DNA from: Rostratula benghalensis
Taxonomy: Eukaryota; Chordata; Aves; Charadriiformes; Rostratulidae
DNA length: 64,000 nucleotides
Reading direction: 5' to 3'
Assembly: GCA_013399305.1 (NCBI GenBank)
Contig: VXAI01000097.1
Coordinates: 226,263 to 290,262, forward strand
The position numbers were made by a program, and so were the translations under genes. Below, piece after piece: positions 1-11,481 of the stretch. Below the pieces are notes generated by a model. It saw only the letters and a list, made by a program, of their open reading frames with translations. It had not been told where the DNA came from and searched no databases. Each line of letters opens with the position of its first letter. Position 1 is the stretch's first letter.

Positions 1-1410
1 CACCTATGTCTTTATCTCAGACCATACTCCTGAAGGTTGTCACCTGCAATCCTTCCTTCTAACCAGGTATTGAGTTTAGAGGAGAATGGAGTGGTGGCGA
101 CAGGACAGATGCCACACTGTGTCCTCAAGGCATCCCAGTCATTGCAACATTTGTTCAGGATGTATGGGAGCTCAGTTCAGTTCCCTTCTCTGCCATGGGC
201 AAATCTGCATCAATCAGTGGTTCTATAACGGGGCACTTACAATCCCCTTGTTGAAATGGTGTCACCGTATAGATAATGAATCAAGATTTACAGGACAGAA
301 GGAGTAAGTATAAAAGTGAAACTGATTCTGAAGCTAATTATTTATGTGGGTACTCACCTTGAGAGGAGACCAGTCTTTTCTTACGTGATCCCAGGACAGT
401 TTCTGTAATTTTTACAATGACTGTATAATGTGCTTAATTATGAAAAAGACAGGCCATTGAAGAAGATTGATATCAGAAAACTTTGATTTACTTGGCTTTA
501 GCTTCCATGCATTGTCTGTGGATTGGATATTACCTCATGTAACTATGTAACTTTCATGGCAAATTTGGTATCACATTGCATATAATAAGATCACCCATGG
601 CATTGACTTTCTGACATTGAATCTGTTTCCAAGCACATAGCTATTTTTTCTGAGTAGTTACATCTAGGACAGGTTTCATTAAATGAGCAAAAAATAAAAT
701 TGCTACATTAGTATTCACAATGCTTTCTGACAAGATCAAAGAAATGTTACAATTAGTATACTGTTATTCAGTCCTCTGAACTCTCTTTTTCTTTAGACGC
801 ATATTCTTCTTCATCGTACCCAGATCAACTTTTTTTTTTTTTTTCCCTCATAGATGCTTAGTTAAGAAAGTGAGGTTACTAGAAATAATAATTTTCTTAC
901 AAAGAATAGTTTTCACCTGTCAGAAACTTGGTTGCCTTCTTCCCTACAACCTTCATTTTTTACCCTTCAAAATCTACAATTTCAAAATGAGAAGTCAGAT
1001 GGTTCTTCACTGCATTTGCAATTATTACAGTCCAAATTAAGCAGTATTATGTGGCATTTGTACCTGTAAACTATGCTTTTGTACACACTACAGTTGCTCT
1101 TTACACTGCTGCCATACCTGGCTCTGGAGCCTCCATGGGGAGTGTGGACATGGACATGCCATGCCATGCTCTGTCACACCTATGACCCCACACCACTGGT
1201 GCCAGCCCTAATGGGGACCCCTCCACTTCTGCCTCACCTTGTTGAGGTCCTGTGTTCTCAGACAGGACTTGGTGAGGATTAAGGATGAGGACCTGCCATG
1301 GTGACAGAAAGGGATGGCAGAGTCAGCTGCCTGTGGATCCTGAGGATGTTGTGGATGGACGGATCTACAAACCGTGGAAGAACATCCTTTGTGAATCTTG
1401 CCCAATGGGG
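1..1410. other. Unique AT-rich DNA, no gene recognised
   Basis: No coding exon with matching splice sites was recognised here. The only marked low-complexity stretch is a run of 15 T at 830-844. From about 1070 to 1400 the base composition becomes richer in G and C and holds several overlapping short open frames on both strands. That block runs directly into a CR1 3' end, so it may be an unrecognised part of a repeat. No function is proposed. Confidence 0.5.
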
Positions 1411-1531
1411 TAGTGGAGTTCTCCCCTGGAGATGCTCAAAACTCAATTGGTCATGGTCCTGGGCAACCTGCTGTAGCTTACCCTGCTTGAGCAGAGGACA
1501 AATCCTTTCCAGCCTAAACCTGTGATTCTGT
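1411..1531 (+). mobile_element. CR1 LINE, 3' end fragment
   Basis: This short block matches the conserved 3' part of avian CR1. It runs from the GTGGAG...CTGGAGATGCTCAAAAC segment, through CCTGGGCAACCTGCT and CCCTGCTTGAGCAG, to the terminal TGTGATTCTGT. CR1 elements lack a poly(A) tail and end in short repeats of this kind, which places the 3' end at about 1531 on the plus strand. The copy is heavily 5'-truncated and carries no coding capacity. The usual GGACTAGATGATCTCC segment before the end is shortened or diverged, which suggests an old copy. Confidence 0.7.
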
Positions 1532-4164
1532 AAATCAACAGCATTATCTTTCTTCACTATAGAAATATATGCTGTATCTTATTGAATACAATATTCACTA
1601 TTATTGAATAATAATATACAATTCAGTATTGAAAATTGAAACCTGTTAAATATACAGTAGTGTAAGTAGGAAGACAGAATGGCCCAGCTGTGTATGCTAG
1701 TGGTCATGGACACATTTGATGCACAAGCCTTTACTAAGTGATAATTCCCCAAACATTCAGCTTCTTAGAACCGGTTCATCATAGAGGCCTAGAAAGGCCT
1801 CTGTGCCTAGGGCAGCTTGGTTTTATCTCCTGTTGGGCACACTAACAAAAGGCTGTGAATTTGATTTTGCAGGTCTCCCCAAGACATGATATTGTTACAC
1901 CCTTATGGAGCTTCATTGTCTCCGTCATGACAATATCCTGCAGTATTCTCTCCAGTTGAACAGAATTGCTTTGTGTTTGGAAAAGAGTGAGCCACACAGT
2001 CTGTTAATCCAATTTTAGGTATTGGACTGAAAAAATGGAGTGCAAAATTTTAAAAATAATGGGGCTGGCCTTGTCTTAAAATGAAAAAAAAAACCAAACC
2101 CAAAACTTGTTTACAAGATCACTAAAGAATATTTTATTTTTGTTGTTGTTGTTGTGTTGAGGTTATCGTAACAATAAAAATGGAACACAAACACATTTCA
2201 ATGTCGTCATGAATTAAGGCAATCAGTAGAATTCCTGGACATGTTGCCAGCTCTCATAATTACAGGCTTCTCTGACACTTATTCCACAATGGATTTTTAA
2301 ATCTTATCAGCTGTGGGAGCCATCTTTGTCAGGTAGAAGGAACTTAACAATGTCATAATTTATTATCTGGACATTGCATGATGCTAACATGACACTTCAA
2401 GTCTGTTGTGAATGTTTGTCCAGAGACCCTCTTTCAAACAAGTTAAGTGTTGGCGTCTGGTGTGACACACGCTTTCATTTCTCTGTGTTGCTTAAAATTG
2501 TACAGAATGGTTCCCCCGTCCCCCAAAAAACACCTGCTAGAACCTGGATGCCACCTCATACACAAAAATCTTTGTGCTGTATGCCAGATCTGCACAATAT
2601 TTTAAGCAAGTCATGAAAAGCATTGACTTTCAGAACAGACTGGGTAAAAATCTCACATATTGTAAAATGCTACTCAGAGACATTTTGAGGTATGAGAACT
2701 GTACAGGTTTTGACTGATCTGGATGTTCTTCAAACTTCAGAAGTGATAAAAATTGGAGATAAAAGAAACTTTTTTGGACGAAAGATTTCAAAGATGTGAA
2801 ATCATCATTCATAGGTGATTCCTCCTGCCTTGTGATTAACTGTGGTGCTGGATGAAGCTTTTCTGCACAGCATTCTTTCCTTTCTGTCTTGTCAGTTTTA
2901 GTTCCAATATAATTTTAAGAGATAGCTTTTGAATCATTAGACTTTCCACCTAATTGCAAAGCCATTACAAGCTTAATATGGCCAGAGCTAAGCCTGTCAA
3001 TGCATACATTTCTCTTAGTTTAATTGCAGTCCATCCACCTTAGCTTCTTTCTAAGCTACTTTTAAACTTAGATAACATTCTTTATGAGATTTCCCATAAA
3101 CTAAGATGTCATTCTCGGAAACTGAGTTGCAGTATCATACACGTTTTTCTAAGGTGATTCTGATGCCAAATGAGAAGCAAAAGAGTAGGTATCTTTTAAA
3201 TAATGTCATAATAAGTTGTCATCTTGTCTTTTTCAGGAAGATCTGGTGAGAATAATTGTGACAAAACATTTTTCATCAGAAGATGTTGACTTAGTGAAAT
3301 GAAAGCTTTTTACAAAATGTATCTTTTTCAATGGAAGTTTGATAATGAAGAATGTTGTTTTTTCAGGTCCAGGATGGAATTTCTAATCAAATCCTGATCA
3401 GTTGAAATACACTTACCTCAGTGGCCAGGGCAAGTTAGGTTTAAATCTCTTACTTTGAGCTGCAGCAGGTAGATCAACATGGGCCTAGCACTTTAAAAGT
3501 GACTGTCCTCAGAACTTGAGTGCTGGTTTTGGGGTAAATCTCTCTCTGTCTCTCTAATATCTCATGAGAAATTTCTAAATATCTTAGGTTTTTCTCCACA
3601 TAGAGGTAAAACAAGTAAAAAACCTACATCTATGTTTACTAAGATAAAATAATTTTGTTTACAGGTCAGGTTACTTGTCAGATTGCAAAATGAAGAACAG
3701 TTGGGGTGTATCTATGTAGAAAGCCTCATATATCTTTGAAGCTCTGCTTACAGCTTCAGGTCATGACTTCGTGTTGATTCATAACACGTAACTCTCCTTG
3801 ATTTAAGTGGAATTATATCTATGAGTGCAAGTAGAAAGCTTGAACATTTTTGTTCATAAGCCTTCACAAAGAAAAAAAAAGCTTTAGTCTTAATACTAAT
3901 AAATTATTTGCACGTGTCATTTGAGTAGACAATTTAATGCACATTTTGTATAACAATACAAATTATCTGCTTACAATACTCTGCTAGTTCCTTCTTGGGT
4001 AGATTTTAGTTTCTAGCATTGCATGTCACAACAATATAAAAGAATTTAGATCAATGAAGGAATTAGCCACATAGTTGAGAACTTAAAGTCCTCAAGCAGG
4101 TTCTAAATAATGAAGAATGTTAACATTGCTTATAGCACACAAGTTCAACAATACCATTTTCTCC
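1532..4164. other. Unique AT-rich DNA with small repeats
   Basis: No gene was recognised. An 8-bp perfect inverted repeat with a 4-base loop lies at 1783-1802 (AGAGGCCT / AGGCCTCT). A short CT-rich microsatellite lies near 3538-3556. An A-rich patch with CC interruptions lies near 2083-2107. Open frames at 2374-2616 (+) and 2630-2812 (-) have no recognisable motif and no paired splice sites. Confidence 0.5.
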
Positions 4165-4496
4165 CTCAGCACTGGTGAGGCCACATCTTGAGTACTGTGT
4201 TTAGTTTTGAGCCCCTCACTACAAGAAAGACATTGATATTCTGGAGCATGTTCAAAGAAGGGCAACAAAGCTGGCCAGGGGCCTGGAGCACAAGTCTTAT
4301 GAGGAGTGGCTGAGGGAGCTGGGATTGTTTAGCCTGGAGTAGAGGAAGCTGAGGGGAGACGTTATGGTTCTCTATAGCTACCTGAAAGGAGGTTGTAGTG
4401 AGGTTAGGATTGGTCTCTTCTCCCAAGTATGAAATGACAGATTAAATACCCTCAAATTGTGCCAGGGAAGGTTTAGCTTGGATATTAGGAAAAGGG
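4165..4496 (+). mobile_element. CR1 LINE fragment with broken ORF2 end
   Basis: This is the last part of CR1 ORF2 followed by untranslated sequence. In one plus frame from about 4170 the conserved block ALVRPHLEYCV is readable. It is interrupted by two stops (TAG, TGA) before APHYKKD, so the copy is dead. It continues through the usual GAGGAGTGGCTGAGGGAGCTGGG and TTCTCCCAAGT...TGACAGA segments. It stops at GATATTAGGAAAAGGG, before the CR1 3' terminus, where a T8-A22 tract begins. The normal CR1 end is therefore missing. Confidence 0.85.
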
Positions 4497-4526
4497 TTTT
4501 TTTTAAAAAAAAAAAAAAAAAAAAAA
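4497..4526. repeat. T8-A22 homopolymer tract
   Basis: Eight T are followed directly by 22 A. It sits exactly where the upstream CR1 loses its 3' part. CR1 does not end in poly(A), so the A-run is either a secondary expansion or marks a later rearrangement. Confidence 0.9.
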
Positions 4527-5684
4527 GTAAAGTATGAGTTGCCTTTAGACTCAGGCTAAACATTATGTAGATTGTGAGTAAAATGCTCTTTTTCATATAC
4601 CACAGTAGTGCTACTTGACAATCAGTTTTTTTAATGCATTGTGTCTGTATGGGCGTTGACTAGCAGCAATCAAGGGCTGTACATTCTGAAGCCTGATTAC
4701 TGAAATAAGGAAAAAGATCTTTTAACCTAGAACTTTAATCTTATTAATTACTACTTAGCAGCTGTCCATGCCAGCATCATTGCATTGCAGCAGGTAAATC
4801 CTTGTTTAGCCTACTCCCAATTTTCACTAAGGCTTTAGAGTTCTGCATCTGCACATGACCAGAATTGTCTTACTTCAGACAAGCACCTCTTTTCTGCCTG
4901 TGCCTTGCTTGAATCCACAATCTGTCAGTCATGTCAGGGATCAGATTTGCTAAGTACTCTCACAATGTATCAAATACCCATTATCAGAAGAGCTATTACA
5001 AAGTGTAATCATGTCCACATTCTTTCTTAAAACACGCTATCACAATGTAGAAGAGCAAGTTGTTAGTTCTCACCTTTGGGTAATAAACAAAAGGATTATA
5101 GCCACTCATTCATGAAGCTTGAGGTAACTTATATTCTAAACCTTTCTCCAGAAGACCATCTTCAAATTCACCTTTCTTGCCTCCTGAGAAAATAAGTGAG
5201 TTTTCCTGCACAGAAAACATTTTAAACTGAAGAGTAACTCTGACCAAACAAGGTATTCTGCAACAAAGAGTACCTCTATGTCACTTTCCTTCACTGTGAT
5301 GGGGTTTTTTTGGTTTGTTTGTTATTTCCTTTTTTTTTTTTTTCATTAATGGTTGTTTAAAGGAAATTTTTTATGCAGCCCAAAATGCGAGTTCTGTGAC
5401 ACTGAAGTCCTTTAGTGGCTCCGTCTCTTAATTTCTCAATTATCAAATGGTAAAAAAATGACACCCCTAACCACCATTTTGATAAATGTTGATGAAAGAC
5501 ACAGTTTAAAAATGCATACATCAAAAGTGCAAGAGTCATTGTACTTGATGGCATTTCATTCCAAAATAATTTACTATGAACATTTTTTGGTAGCAGTGTT
5601 GACCATATTGTCATTCAGAGAATTAATTTTTTCACTTTTCTCCAGTAGGTGGGCAAAAGGTGACACGTGATTGTTCAATTCTTG
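4527..5684. other. Unique DNA, no gene recognised
   Basis: AT-rich DNA without a recognised repeat or exon. A run of 14 T lies at 5330-5343. The open frames at 5357-5614 (-) and 5458-5670 (+) overlap on opposite strands and show no conserved motif. Confidence 0.5.
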
Positions 5685-5689
5685 CTGGA
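5685..5689. repeat. Target-site duplication, left copy (CTGGA)
   Basis: CTGGA directly abuts the TG end of the LTR and is repeated exactly after its CA end at 6286-6290. Five bases is a usual duplication length for several retroviral integrases. Confidence 0.85.
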
Positions 5690-6285
5690 TGTATTGGGTT
5701 TGGCCTCGATAGAGTTAAGTTTCTTCGTCATAGCTTGTATGAGTCTATGTTTTGGATTTGTGTTGAAAATAGTGTTGATAATGCATCAATGTTTCAGTTT
5801 TTCTGGGCAGGGCTTACACAGTATCAAGGACTTTTCTGCTCCTCAGGCTTCCCTGCCAGTGAGTAGGCTGTGCGTGCACAGGAAGATGGGAAAGGTCACA
5901 GTTGGAACAGCTGACCTCAGCTGACCAAAGAGACATTCCATACCATATGACATTGTGCTTTGCAAGAAAACTGGAGGGGGTCAGCAGAGGGGCTGTGGTT
6001 TTTGCGGGACTGGCTCAGCATCGCTGCATGTTGGTGGTGGGGTTGGGTTTTTTTGCATCACTTGGTTTTCTTAGGTTTTATTTTCCTCTTTCTCTTCCTC
6101 CCCCTCACTCCACCCCCCACCTTACTTTTTTTTTTTTTTTTTTTCCCTTTGAATTACTAAAGTGTCTTTATCTCAACCCACGAATTTTCTCACTTTTACC
6201 TTTCCAATTCTCCCCCGTAGCACTGCGAGGGAGTGAACAAGTGGCTGTATGGTGCTTAGTTGCCAGTCAGGGTTAAACCATGACA
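5690..6285 (+). mobile_element. Solo LTR of an avian endogenous retrovirus
   Basis: The block begins TGTATTGGG and ends TTAAACCATGACA, giving TG...CA ends typical of an LTR. It is flanked by the exact 5-bp direct repeat CTGGA at 5685-5689 and 6286-6290, a target-site duplication. Internal landmarks are shared with the LTR at 22,167-23,058: ATTCCATACCATATGAC near 5935 and TCTTTATCTCAACCCACGAA near 6169. No internal viral sequence lies between or beside the ends, so this is a solo LTR left by LTR-LTR recombination. The TATA and polyadenylation motifs kept by its relative are eroded here, and a run of 19 T lies at 6126-6144. Placement in an ERVL-like group rests on the 5-bp duplication and remembered end sequences and is less certain than the LTR call. 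Confidence 0.88.
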
Positions 6286-6290
6286 CTGGA
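6286..6290. repeat. Target-site duplication, right copy (CTGGA)
   Basis: This is the exact match to 5685-5689, directly after the CA end of the solo LTR. Confidence 0.85.
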
Positions 6291-6962
6291 CTAGGCACTG
6301 TCTGTCATTCTACCCACTTAATTCATGATTGCATGGGAAGAGGGAGGCAAGAAGGAAGGAGATAAAGAGCAACCAAGCATTTTCTTCTAAGACCCTGGCA
6401 GCAGTGTGTTAGATTCTGCTAAAACTCCAAGGTCAATTTATGTGAAGCTATGAATTCAGCTTTCTTTTTTTGAACACTTAGTGGGATTACAACTTTCACT
6501 ATGGATTGCAGCATCCATTTGCATATAAGGTTCAATAGCCCTTGATCATGTTGGTTGTGCCTGTGCTTCCATGAAAGAATGTAATGCCACAGTGGCCATA
6601 TTGTATTTCTTTCTTGCCTTTAAACAGCACATGTGTTTGTTCATAAAATCAACTAGTCAGTGACTGAACAATTGACTTATTTCAGCTTGATTCTACCTAG
6701 TTTTCTACACATCTGGGCACAGGAAATTCTGCATATTATAGAGAGAATATTTATTTGTACTTGTGACTCTAATTTTAGGTTCACAGTTCACATGGTAAGG
6801 TAACGAAGACAGGAAGTAAAGGTAATGAAGACAGCCTTTGGATACCATACCTACTCTGCCGGAGAAACCACGACAGTTGCCAGTACTGAACAAATCTTTG
6901 ATGTGCTTTCTAATCAGTAATTTCTTGATTTTGAATGTTTCTGTGCAGAAGCTGTCAGGTCA
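6291..6962. other. Unique DNA with one imperfect direct repeat
   Basis: No gene was recognised. A 16-base motif AAGGTAAYGAAGACAG occurs at 6797-6812 and again at 6819-6834 with one difference, a local 22-bp period duplication. Confidence 0.5.
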
Positions 6963-7340
6963 TCTCCATGGGGCTCTTTAGCCCGGAGAAGAGAAGGTTG
7001 AGGGGAAACCTTATCTATGTTTACAAGTACCTAAAGGGTGGGTTGAAGGAGGATGGAGACAGACTCTTTTCAGTAGTTTCCAGCCATAGGATGAGGGGCA
7101 ACAGGTACAAGCTGGAACATAAGAAGTTCCATTCAAATATGAGGAAAACCTTCTTTCTGGTGAGGGTGACAGAGCACTGGAACAGGCTGCCCACGGAGGT
7201 CATGGAATCCCCTTCCCTGAAGGTTTTCAAGACTTGCCTGGATGTAGTCCTGATCTAGGCAATCCTGCTGTGGCAGGTGAGTTGGACTAGATGATCTCTA
7301 GAGGTCCCTTCCAACTCTGAAATTCTGTGAAAATTCTGTG
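6963..7340 (+). mobile_element. CR1 LINE, complete 3' end
   Basis: This is a clear CR1 3' segment on the plus strand. It starts at TTTAGCCCGGAGAAGAGAAGG and runs through GAGCACTGGAACAGGCTGCCC, CCTTCCCTGAAGG and GGACTAGATGATCTCTAGAGG to CCTTCCAACTCTG. It ends in two copies of AATTCTGTG. The 107-residue open frame across it (6935-7258) lies in the usually untranslated 3' region of CR1 and is not a gene. The copy is 5'-truncated, as most CR1 copies are, and is among the less diverged in the window. Confidence 0.93.
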
Positions 7341-10300
7341 TATTTTCTTTTTCGTCAAAAAAAAATTGTAATGAATGTTTCCCTGAGTAAAGGAGAACAT
7401 TCTTCCAGAAACATGTCAGTCAAGACAAATTCAGAAGGGTTGCTGGGCCTAAAGACTGAGACCCAATTCAAGACTCACAGGGTGAGAGCAGACTGGGATT
7501 TTTACATTTAGGATTCCTTTGGTGTATTTTATAACTTTATTGTAATGCATAAATGTAAAGAATTCATTGATAAGAAAAATTGTTGTTAAATCTGTCTTTG
7601 TACCCAAGGAGCTAGAGCTTCCTATAGCCCAGTGCCATGCGGTGGATAGAAACTAGCAGCATGTCTAAGGAACTAGGAAGGACTGGTATGAATGGACAGT
7701 ACACAGACAGAAACAAGGTCCACATACCTTTGGCCATTTAATAGACTCAGAACTGAGAACATTGGGAAATTATCATTCAAGTCAAAAGGGCATTAAAACA
7801 AGTGGAAATACATGGTTGGATTCAGTCAATACAGGTGTTTATTCAGTAACTGGATCTAGAACACCTTCAGAAAGAAAGTGATGTTTGCTTTTAAAAAGTT
7901 TGCTTTGATTTTCTGTGGAGTCACATAAATCCATCTCTGCAGGGTTTTCACTTTTCAGTAGTTTTTGCTGTTCTAATATGATGCTCACTTCACGCTTCTA
8001 ACTCAAATGTTAGAAAGCGAGTGTTTGACTTTGACTTTTTCTATGATACCAAGGGTGGCAGGAAATGGCCCACTGCTATTATATGATCAATTGAATGGGT
8101 AGCTGCAGGGTGTTGGTATAACACAGCTAGTGGCAGTGCTGACAAAAAAACAACACACACAGTGGCTGTCTTGGAAAATGTAAAAATGAGCGAGTAAGAA
8201 GTGACCCAGAAGGGCATATAAAATTTCATTTCTAAATAGGATCTTGCAGTACAGGGTGTACCGTAAGACACTTGTTTTCTTATACAACATAATCTGAAGC
8301 ACTGTGAAAGCCTGCCCTGATAATCTTATTCTGAACTGTTCCACTCAAGATGCCAGCTTTTTTTAGGCCAAAGGTCCAAAAAGTATTTTCTGCATGTTAC
8401 TCACATGTATCTGCATTTGCTAATGAACATGCAGACATAACAACTGGCTGGCTTCCTACCAGTGCCCAAGCAAAAGAATATATAATGCCTAGATGTCAAA
8501 CAGCACACCATGGATGATTTGAAAAGTGATGAACTGCCTCAGGCTTCTGGCTCCTCCCTTGTCATGCCAAACAGGTTTTAGAGTTGTCCAGACTCCTCCT
8601 TGCAGAAAGGGAGCCTGGATGACCATAACTGTTGGCACGTATGAGAAATGAGACACAAACCAGCAACCACCTATGGCAGAGTTTTACATATAACTTTTCT
8701 GATTACATTTTGTTTGCTTACACCCAGTGCTGTAGTTGCTATGAAAAGGCTCAAGAACCTTGATCTGCTGGCTAACAGTCATATTATAAGGTAATAGGCA
8801 AGAAAGAATGAAAATGATAAGAAAAATATCATGGAATTGAATAGACCGGGTAACCTGGGAATGTTGAAAGATATGATAAAGGCAAGGAAGAAATTGAATA
8901 CAAGAGTATAGCTCTTTTAAGATAATGAATAAGATTTGTTTAAACTCCATTATGTTTTGTTTCCCTGAAAGGGGAACCCTGTGTGAAATGTTGCTTCCAT
9001 CAAAAGCAAGAGCTCTTTGGAAAAAAAAGAAAAAAAACAAACCAAAAACGGATTACAATTTAAATCCCATTAATATAACATATGTATATTGTCACATACA
9101 ATAGTTGAGGAGTTGTAGTTCAATAGCAAAGAAAATCACTAGGGTGCACATATATTCTTAGAGCATCTAGACTGTTCAGTAGAAGGCAGGTTTTTTTTCT
9201 TTTTTTTCATTTACTGAATATTGGTTTATATTCCCAAACCTATGTGCAAGTAACTTTTTGAGCATGAAACTAACCAATCAAGAGAGGTGACTACAAACAT
9301 GTTTGTTTGCCTCCTTCTCCCAGATGTTCTGCAGAAGAACATAATGCACTCTATTGATTCTAAAGACTAGCAAAGGTAAAGGAAGTTTTGTGCAACCTCT
9401 CTAACAGAAGGCAATTTCCATTCTTGACACTCTGAAGTCTGCTATTCCATTGAGATTCATACCCAAGAAGCTATAATATTGTTACTCACTTTTTCCTGGT
9501 CACTGTGTGGCTACTTCAGCTACTTTGGCACAAATCAAAGCAGCAACATTAGAAGCAGAACTTCATTATATAGTCAACAGAGAGCACTAGACACTGCTTG
9601 GGGCCAGTTCAGAATACTTAAAATTGATTAAATTGCTATTCAACTAGTTACTATAATCAATGGAGACTAGGGCACAGGTTTTATCATGTCTTCTTTGAAA
9701 CTGGTGAGTTCAACTGGGAACTAACTATTCTTTATTTTGATTGAAAAGCTAGCCTACCTGTGACTAGATCAGACATTACACACATTTAAAGTTAGATGAG
9801 GTGGACTTCTAAACCAATCTCCTTCCTCAGCTCAGACAAGTGAATGCATTAACTTCTGAATTTGCAGCCAGGGGAGTCTGCATGTATATACCCAAGCCTG
9901 ACTACATGGATCAGTGTAGGTGACAGCTTTGATCTGTCTGCAGCTGTTCCTCTGCTAAGGAGTTTTAATTTCTCCTTTAGCAAAAGCTTTGATTGCTGTA
10001 AGGTCCCTCAACATACATCTGTTCTGGTAGTCATTTAGCATAGAACCACAGTGAGAGTTAGAAAACCCAGATCCAGGAAAAGCAGAAATAGTTGCACTGG
10101 GGAAGTTGTATTTGTGGGGATACAATAACCCCATACTTCAGTGTGTCTCGTCTCTAAATTCTCAGAGAATTTCTCTTTTCCTGGTGAAGTTTGCAGAATT
10201 CAGTTTTGGTCCATGTGAATCATTGAACAACCACTTGGACTTTGGACTTAATTCAAACCTTTTAGTTAATTTAAATGCTTTTTTGGGAGTGAAAATTGCA

Positions 10301-10699
10301 GCTAATATTCATGTGCCAGTAGAATTGATATGACACGACTGCCCTCAAAAGCTTAGTTCATCTGTTGTCTCTTCTGTGGGGCATGTAAAGGCCAAAACAT
10401 GTAAGTAGTTCCTAGTGAAGTACCAACATTAGCTGCTGGTCCTACTTGGACCTACTAACCAGGGAAAGAAAAATTAAATGCTTTTATCCTGTTGTCCTGT
10501 TTTCCTGAGGTGATTTTAAAAAAAATGTCAGTGAATATTTTGACTGCGTTGTTCCCATTGGAAAACTGTTCCAGAATCACATCTGAATTGAATTTACAAT
10601 CTCCGTATGTTAATGACGAGTCTATATGTAACTGCTTATACCTAAGCAGTTCAAAAGTGATTGTTTTTCCTCATTCCCTACCTCAACATCATATTTACA
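7341..10699. other. Unique DNA, no gene recognised
   Basis: AT-rich DNA without an identifiable repeat over most of its length. The minus-strand open frame 8684-9040 (118 codons) begins in an A-rich tract and shows no recognisable domain. A short CA run lies near 8152-8162. T-rich and A-rich patches lie at about 9190-9207 and 9018-9038. No exon with paired splice sites was seen. Confidence 0.5.
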
Positions 10700-10704
10700 G
10701 AGGG
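10700..10704. repeat. Target-site duplication, left copy (GAGGG)
   Basis: GAGGG abuts the left LTR end and is repeated exactly at 11,424-11,428. The wider context is also alike (ACAGAGGGTA on both sides), but the extra bases coincide with LTR terminal bases. Confidence 0.75.
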
Positions 10705-11035
10705 TATCCTGGTTTGCAGTAAAACAGAATCAATCTTCTGCTCAGTAATTTTACTTTTTTATCTGGGCCTCTTGTAACTAACTAAAGTCTGAAATTAACA
10801 GCATATTGTTCAGAAAGCTGTTCACTCTCACAGTGATAAGACTGATTATACCAAGGAATGGTTTGCAGAGAGGCCCTTGCTTATACTTATTGCTAGAACA
10901 ACCAAGGTCAGGTAATTTCGTTATGGGTCAGAAGTGGAAAAGCAAGGAGGGTCACATCTGTAGAGAGGAACAGACAGGACAGGTGACCCAAAGCTGACCC
11001 AACAGGGTATTCCATCCTATCCACGTCATGCTCAG

Positions 11036-11042
11036 TATAAAA
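11036..11042 (+). promoter_or_regulatory. TATA box of the solo LTR (relic promoter)
   Basis: TATAAAA lies just after the CACGTCATGCTCAG segment, at the position of the U3 TATA box in related avian LTRs. Whether it still drives transcription cannot be told from sequence. Confidence 0.5.
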
Positions 11043-11301
11043 GCTGAGGGATCAAAGGGTCAACTCTCTTTCTTTGATGGATGATGTCTGAGGAGGACCC
11101 TCTGTTTGTCTGCCTGTGACGCCAATCTGAGTATTCCATACTCCAGATCTGGAATAGAGCTCCTATCAGTCACTGAGTCCAGTTTGGAACTTTTCTCAAT
11201 GTCTGCTGGTGCTGTGATCGTCATCTTGGGAGCTTGATACAGTTTTGTGTATATAGTTTATATATTTTTTTTCCTATCTTTAATTTTAGTATTAATACTT
11301 C

Positions 11302-11307
11302 ATTAAA
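11302..11307 (+). terminator. Polyadenylation signal variant in the LTR
   Basis: ATTAAA lies about 260 bases after the TATA box and before the U5-like end, the place of the poly(A) signal in an LTR. Confidence 0.45.
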
Positions 11308-11423
11308 ATAATTTAGTTCATTCTAAATTCATAAATCTCCTTATCCTCTTTCTTGTTTCTTTGTGGGTGGAGGGAGGGCCATCTGTCAATCTGGTTTTGG
11401 TAAATTTGGCTTAAACCACAACA

Positions 11424-11428
11424 GAGGG
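11424..11428. repeat. Target-site duplication, right copy (GAGGG)
   Basis: This is the exact match of 10,700-10,704, directly after the CA end of the LTR. Confidence 0.75.
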
Positions 11429-11481
11429 TAAGACTATTTCATCTCAGCCTTAAATAAGCCATGATTATATATAATGCCACT

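Larger units (their letters stand above)
10705..11423 (+). mobile_element. Solo LTR with exact 5-bp duplication
   Basis: The left end reads TATCCTGGTTTGCAG, a mutated form of the avian LTR start TGTCCTGG. The right end reads GGCTTAAACCACAACA. Exact GAGGG copies flank it at 10,700-10,704 and 11,424-11,428. Retroviral control motifs survive: TATAAAA at 11,036-11,042 and ATTAAA at 11,302-11,307, in the correct order and spacing for U3-R-U5. The segment GGGTATTCCATCCTATCCA is related to the ATTCCATACCATATG block of the other LTRs, so this is a cousin family. No viral internal region is attached. Confidence 0.85.

Noticed and set aside
5902..6276. Open frame of 124 codons
   Set aside because: It lies inside a solo LTR and runs through a poly-T tract; LTRs of this type do not encode a protein.
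6935..7258. Open frame of 107 codons
   Set aside because: It lies in the untranslated 3' part of a CR1 element and has no known protein.
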